Origin: F22 sp963668535
Lineage (GTDB): Bacteria > Bacteroidota > Bacteroidia > Bacteroidales > Bacteroidaceae
Reading direction: 5' to 3'
Assembly: GCA_963668535.1 (NCBI GenBank)
Contig: OY764867.1
Location: 434,001-498,000, forward strand
Length of the DNA stretch: 64,000 nt
The notes under the pieces were generated by a model, which did no database searches, was not told where the DNA came from, and saw only the letters and a list, made by a program, of their open reading frames with translations. Numbering within the stretch: the first letter of the stretch is position 1; each line of letters opens with the position of its first letter. The position numbers and the translations under genes are program-made. Shown here piece after piece: positions 62,095 through 64,000 of this stretch.

Positions 62095-63636
62095 ATGAAT
62101 CTTCTAACTCACTTCAAACTATTTCGTTTATTGCAAATACTCAATAAACAACAAAAGTTACGCAATAAGCGCGATCCAATGTGGACCACAAATAAGCTAA
62201 CTAAATACTTTATAGGATTAACTCTACTTATCTTTCTCGGTGAATTTATTTTCTTGGGGACGGTATTAGGTCTTGGTTTAAGCGAGAGTACAGCACTGGA
62301 ACCTTACTATATGATGAATAGAGGAATCTTCATCATGCTACTACTTGACTGGAAAATTCGTTTTATTTTCCAACAGCTCCCTGTACAACAGATAAAACCT
62401 TACACAATTTTGCCGATTAAGCGTACTCACCTTATAGATGTGTTATTAATACGCAATGGATATGCCAAATTCAATTGGCTTTTCTTGAGTTATATGCTTC
62501 CTTTTGCTCTTATTGCTGTAATCCCTAATTGGGGAGTAATGGGAGTTGTACGCTACCTTATAGGATTGAGTTTATTATTCATAGCAAATAGTTATTGGTA
62601 TCTTTTATGCCGTTCATTAATCAAAGAACATCTGGCTTGGATTGCGATGCCTATTATCGTATATGGAGGAATTGCTGCTCTTGAATTTATTCCTGATGGA
62701 CATATTATGAGTTATGCAACCATGTATCTAGGGCAAGGTTTTATTGCTGGTTGGACTTGGTCATATCTTATTCCAATTGCACTAATCGCCATACTATACA
62801 TGATTAACCGAACGCTTTCTATACGTATTTCTTTACGCGAAAGTGGGCATTCCAGCGCGCAAGAAGAAAAAGTAAATGTCCGTTCTGAAATCAGTCATTT
62901 GAATAAACTCGGAAATATTGGCTTCTGGATGCAACTGGAACTCAAATTACTCCGTCGAAACAAAGCACTGAAGGTGGCTACAAATATGATAGCTATCATG
63001 GTCTTAGTGTTTGTTGTACTCATGTTTTTTGTAGACGACATGTATAAAAGCGATCAATATCTATCTTGGTGGATGTATAGTTACTTTCTTGGATGTGGTG
63101 GTTTTGTGATGCTTGCCAATGTCATGAGTTACGAAGGAAATTATATGGATGGATTAATGACTAAAAAGGAGAGTATATATGATATGCTTTCTTCTAAGTA
63201 TTATTTATCTGCTGCATCATCAATCGTTCCCATGTTATTCATGATGGTACTCGTATATAAAGGTCGATTTGAGTTTTTCCAATTGATCGCCATTTCGATT
63301 TATTATGCTGGTGTTTTAAATATGGGCTTTATTCAGAACGCTATATTTAACAAACGTACCATGCCTCTAAATAAAACGATCAACTCGGGAGCTAGGGGAA
63401 GCATGAATATGTGGCAACTAATTATTAACTTTGGCACAATGATCATCACTAGTGTAGTGGCCTATGTAGGATACACTTACTTGCCACATTGGGCTACCAA
63501 CTTCCTACTCGCTGCGCTGGGTATTTTAGCTTTAAGCACAGCACGTATCTGGTTAAAATGGACCTACCTAGGAGTTATGAGAAATAAATACAGAAACCTT
63601 GAAGGTTTTAGAGATAGTAGAGAAGAAGTTCTCTAA
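62095..63636 (+). CDS. ABC transporter permease-like membrane protein (DUF5687)
   Basis: A 513-aa integral membrane protein with roughly ten to twelve hydrophobic segments. The N-terminal stretch HFKLFRLLQILNKQQKLRNKRDP and the paired blocks of helices fit the DUF5687 family, which is found next to ABC ATPases in Bacteroidota. I chose the ATG at 62095; the frame starts earlier at a TTG/ATG-poor region. The following gene encodes the matching ATPase. The substrate is unknown; export or cell-envelope maintenance is typical of such pairs. Confidence 0.82.
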   Translation: MNLLTHFKLFRLLQILNKQQKLRNKRDPMWTTNKLTKYFIGLTLLIFLGEFIFLGTVLGLGLSESTALEPYYMMNRGIFIMLLLDWKIRFIFQQLPVQQIKPYTILPIKRTHLIDVLLIRNGYAKFNWLFLSYMLPFALIAVIPNWGVMGVVRYLIGLSLLFIANSYWYLLCRSLIKEHLAWIAMPIIVYGGIAALEFIPDGHIMSYATMYLGQGFIAGWTWSYLIPIALIAILYMINRTLSIRISLRESGHSSAQEEKVNVRSEISHLNKLGNIGFWMQLELKLLRRNKALKVATNMIAIMVLVFVVLMFFVDDMYKSDQYLSWWMYSYFLGCGGFVMLANVMSYEGNYMDGLMTKKESIYDMLSSKYYLSAASSIVPMLFMMVLVYKGRFEFFQLIAISIYYAGVLNMGFIQNAIFNKRTMPLNKTINSGARGSMNMWQLIINFGTMIITSVVAYVGYTYLPHWATNFLLAALGILALSTARIWLKWTYLGVMRNKYRNLEGFRDSREEVL

Positions 63637-63688
63637 CTAGTATATATTCAGACAAGATACTCATTTAAAAATACACGGAAATTATATT

Positions 63689-64000
63689 ATGATACGCATC
63701 AACGAACTCAGCAAAAAGTATGGAGAGAAGCTCGCTCTTTCTATCGACAATTACACGATTCCTGCGGGAGAAATTCTAGGTCTGGTAGGTAACAATGGGG
63801 CTGGTAAAACCACACTCTTTCGTCTCATCCTAGACCTGACTCAACCCACATCAGGAGTTGCTCTAATAGACGATTCTCCAGTACATAAAAGCGAAAGCTG
63901 GAAAGATATAACTGGGGCATTCATCGACCGTAGTTTCTTGATTGATTACCTTACAGCTGAAGAATATTTTTACTTTGTAGGCCGTTTGTACGGCATGGAT
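63689..64000 (+). CDS. ABC transporter ATP-binding protein, 3' partial
   Basis: Open frame from the ATG at 63689 to the window end (104 codons, no stop). It opens IRINELSKKYGEKLALSIDNY and then LGLVGNNGAGKTTLFRLILDLTQPTSG with a clear Walker A (GNNGAGKT, residues about 35-42). A Q-loop region lies near GAFIDRSFLIDYLTAEEYFYFV. It is 52 bases behind the permease gene and is its probable partner. The signature and Walker B motifs lie beyond the window. Confidence 0.9.
   Translation, partial: MIRINELSKKYGEKLALSIDNYTIPAGEILGLVGNNGAGKTTLFRLILDLTQPTSGVALIDDSPVHKSESWKDITGAFIDRSFLIDYLTAEEYFYFVGRLYGMD

Noticed and set aside
1..64000. CRISPR arrays, rRNA and tRNA genes, prophage
   Set aside because: No spaced direct repeats, cloverleaf with conserved TTCRANNC or CCA end, rRNA sequence, integrase or phage structural genes were found by eye.

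Overview
The window looks like chromosomal DNA of a member of the Bacteroidales (phylum Bacteroidota), moderately AT-rich. The support is as follows. There is a hybrid two-component system with periplasmic propeller repeats. Many promoters fit the Bacteroidota -7 consensus TAnnTTTG, and ribosome binding sites are weak or absent. TonB-dependent receptors, a DUF4249 lipoprotein and C10 (streptopain-like) proteases are present. The gene orders phoH-purC-menG-aroE and pheA-aminotransferase-DAHP synthase/chorismate mutase-tyrA are also typical of the group. I cannot name a genus. I saw no rRNA, tRNA or CRISPR array.

Layout. 1-4.7 kb: 3' part of a hybrid sensor/AraC regulator, then a small operon with a 50-aa ferredoxin, a membrane protein, an ECF sigma factor and a methyltransferase. 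4.8-9.1 kb (minus): biotin-dependent acyl-CoA carboxylase operon, with a cobalamin riboswitch about 480 nt upstream. 9.2-13.2 kb: an M1-like metallopeptidase lipoprotein, then about 2 kb of decayed DNA (a doubly frameshifted pseudogene, three LacI-type palindromes, a GC-rich terminator, a transposase remnant). 13.2-23.6 kb: two C10 protease loci. The second is a tightly coupled six-gene operon containing three near-identical lipoproteins, a DUF4249 protein and a TonB receptor. 23.6-31.5 kb: housekeeping genes (DUF3256, EamA, truA, DUF5715, phoH, purC, menG, aroE, hydrolase). 32-36 kb: an operon that could glycosylate lipid A (epimerase, ArnT-like GT39, GT2, double LAB_N protein). 37-42.4 kb: DEAD-box helicase, rlmH and a minus-strand cluster of HprK-like kinase, SipW-like peptidase, PqqD protein and ABC exporter. 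42.5-46.2 kb: aroC, M20 dipeptidase, trpS. 46-52.5 kb: a secreted pore-forming protein locus (MACPF lipoprotein, aerolysin-like lipoprotein, small partners) with a divergent TPR/LuxR-type membrane regulator. 52.6-55.7 kb: bioB and a second TonB receptor. 55.9-60.1 kb: a Phe/Tyr biosynthesis operon behind a leader-peptide attenuator. 60.1-64 kb: yraN, rplY, pth and an ABC transporter cut by the window end.

How the parts fit. AroE, AroC and the pheA-tyrA operon cover parts of the shikimate-to-Phe/Tyr pathway, and BioB supplies the cofactor of the carboxylase. The most unusual content is: (1) the Phe/Tyr leader peptide with mutually exclusive antiterminator and terminator pairing; (2) the MACPF plus aerolysin-like lipoprotein operon; (3) the kinase/peptidase/PqqD/ABC cluster, which resembles a reduced peptide-modification and export system; and (4) the C10 protease operon with a triplicated lipoprotein gene. 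All functional statements rest on sequence reading and family knowledge; no database search was run.
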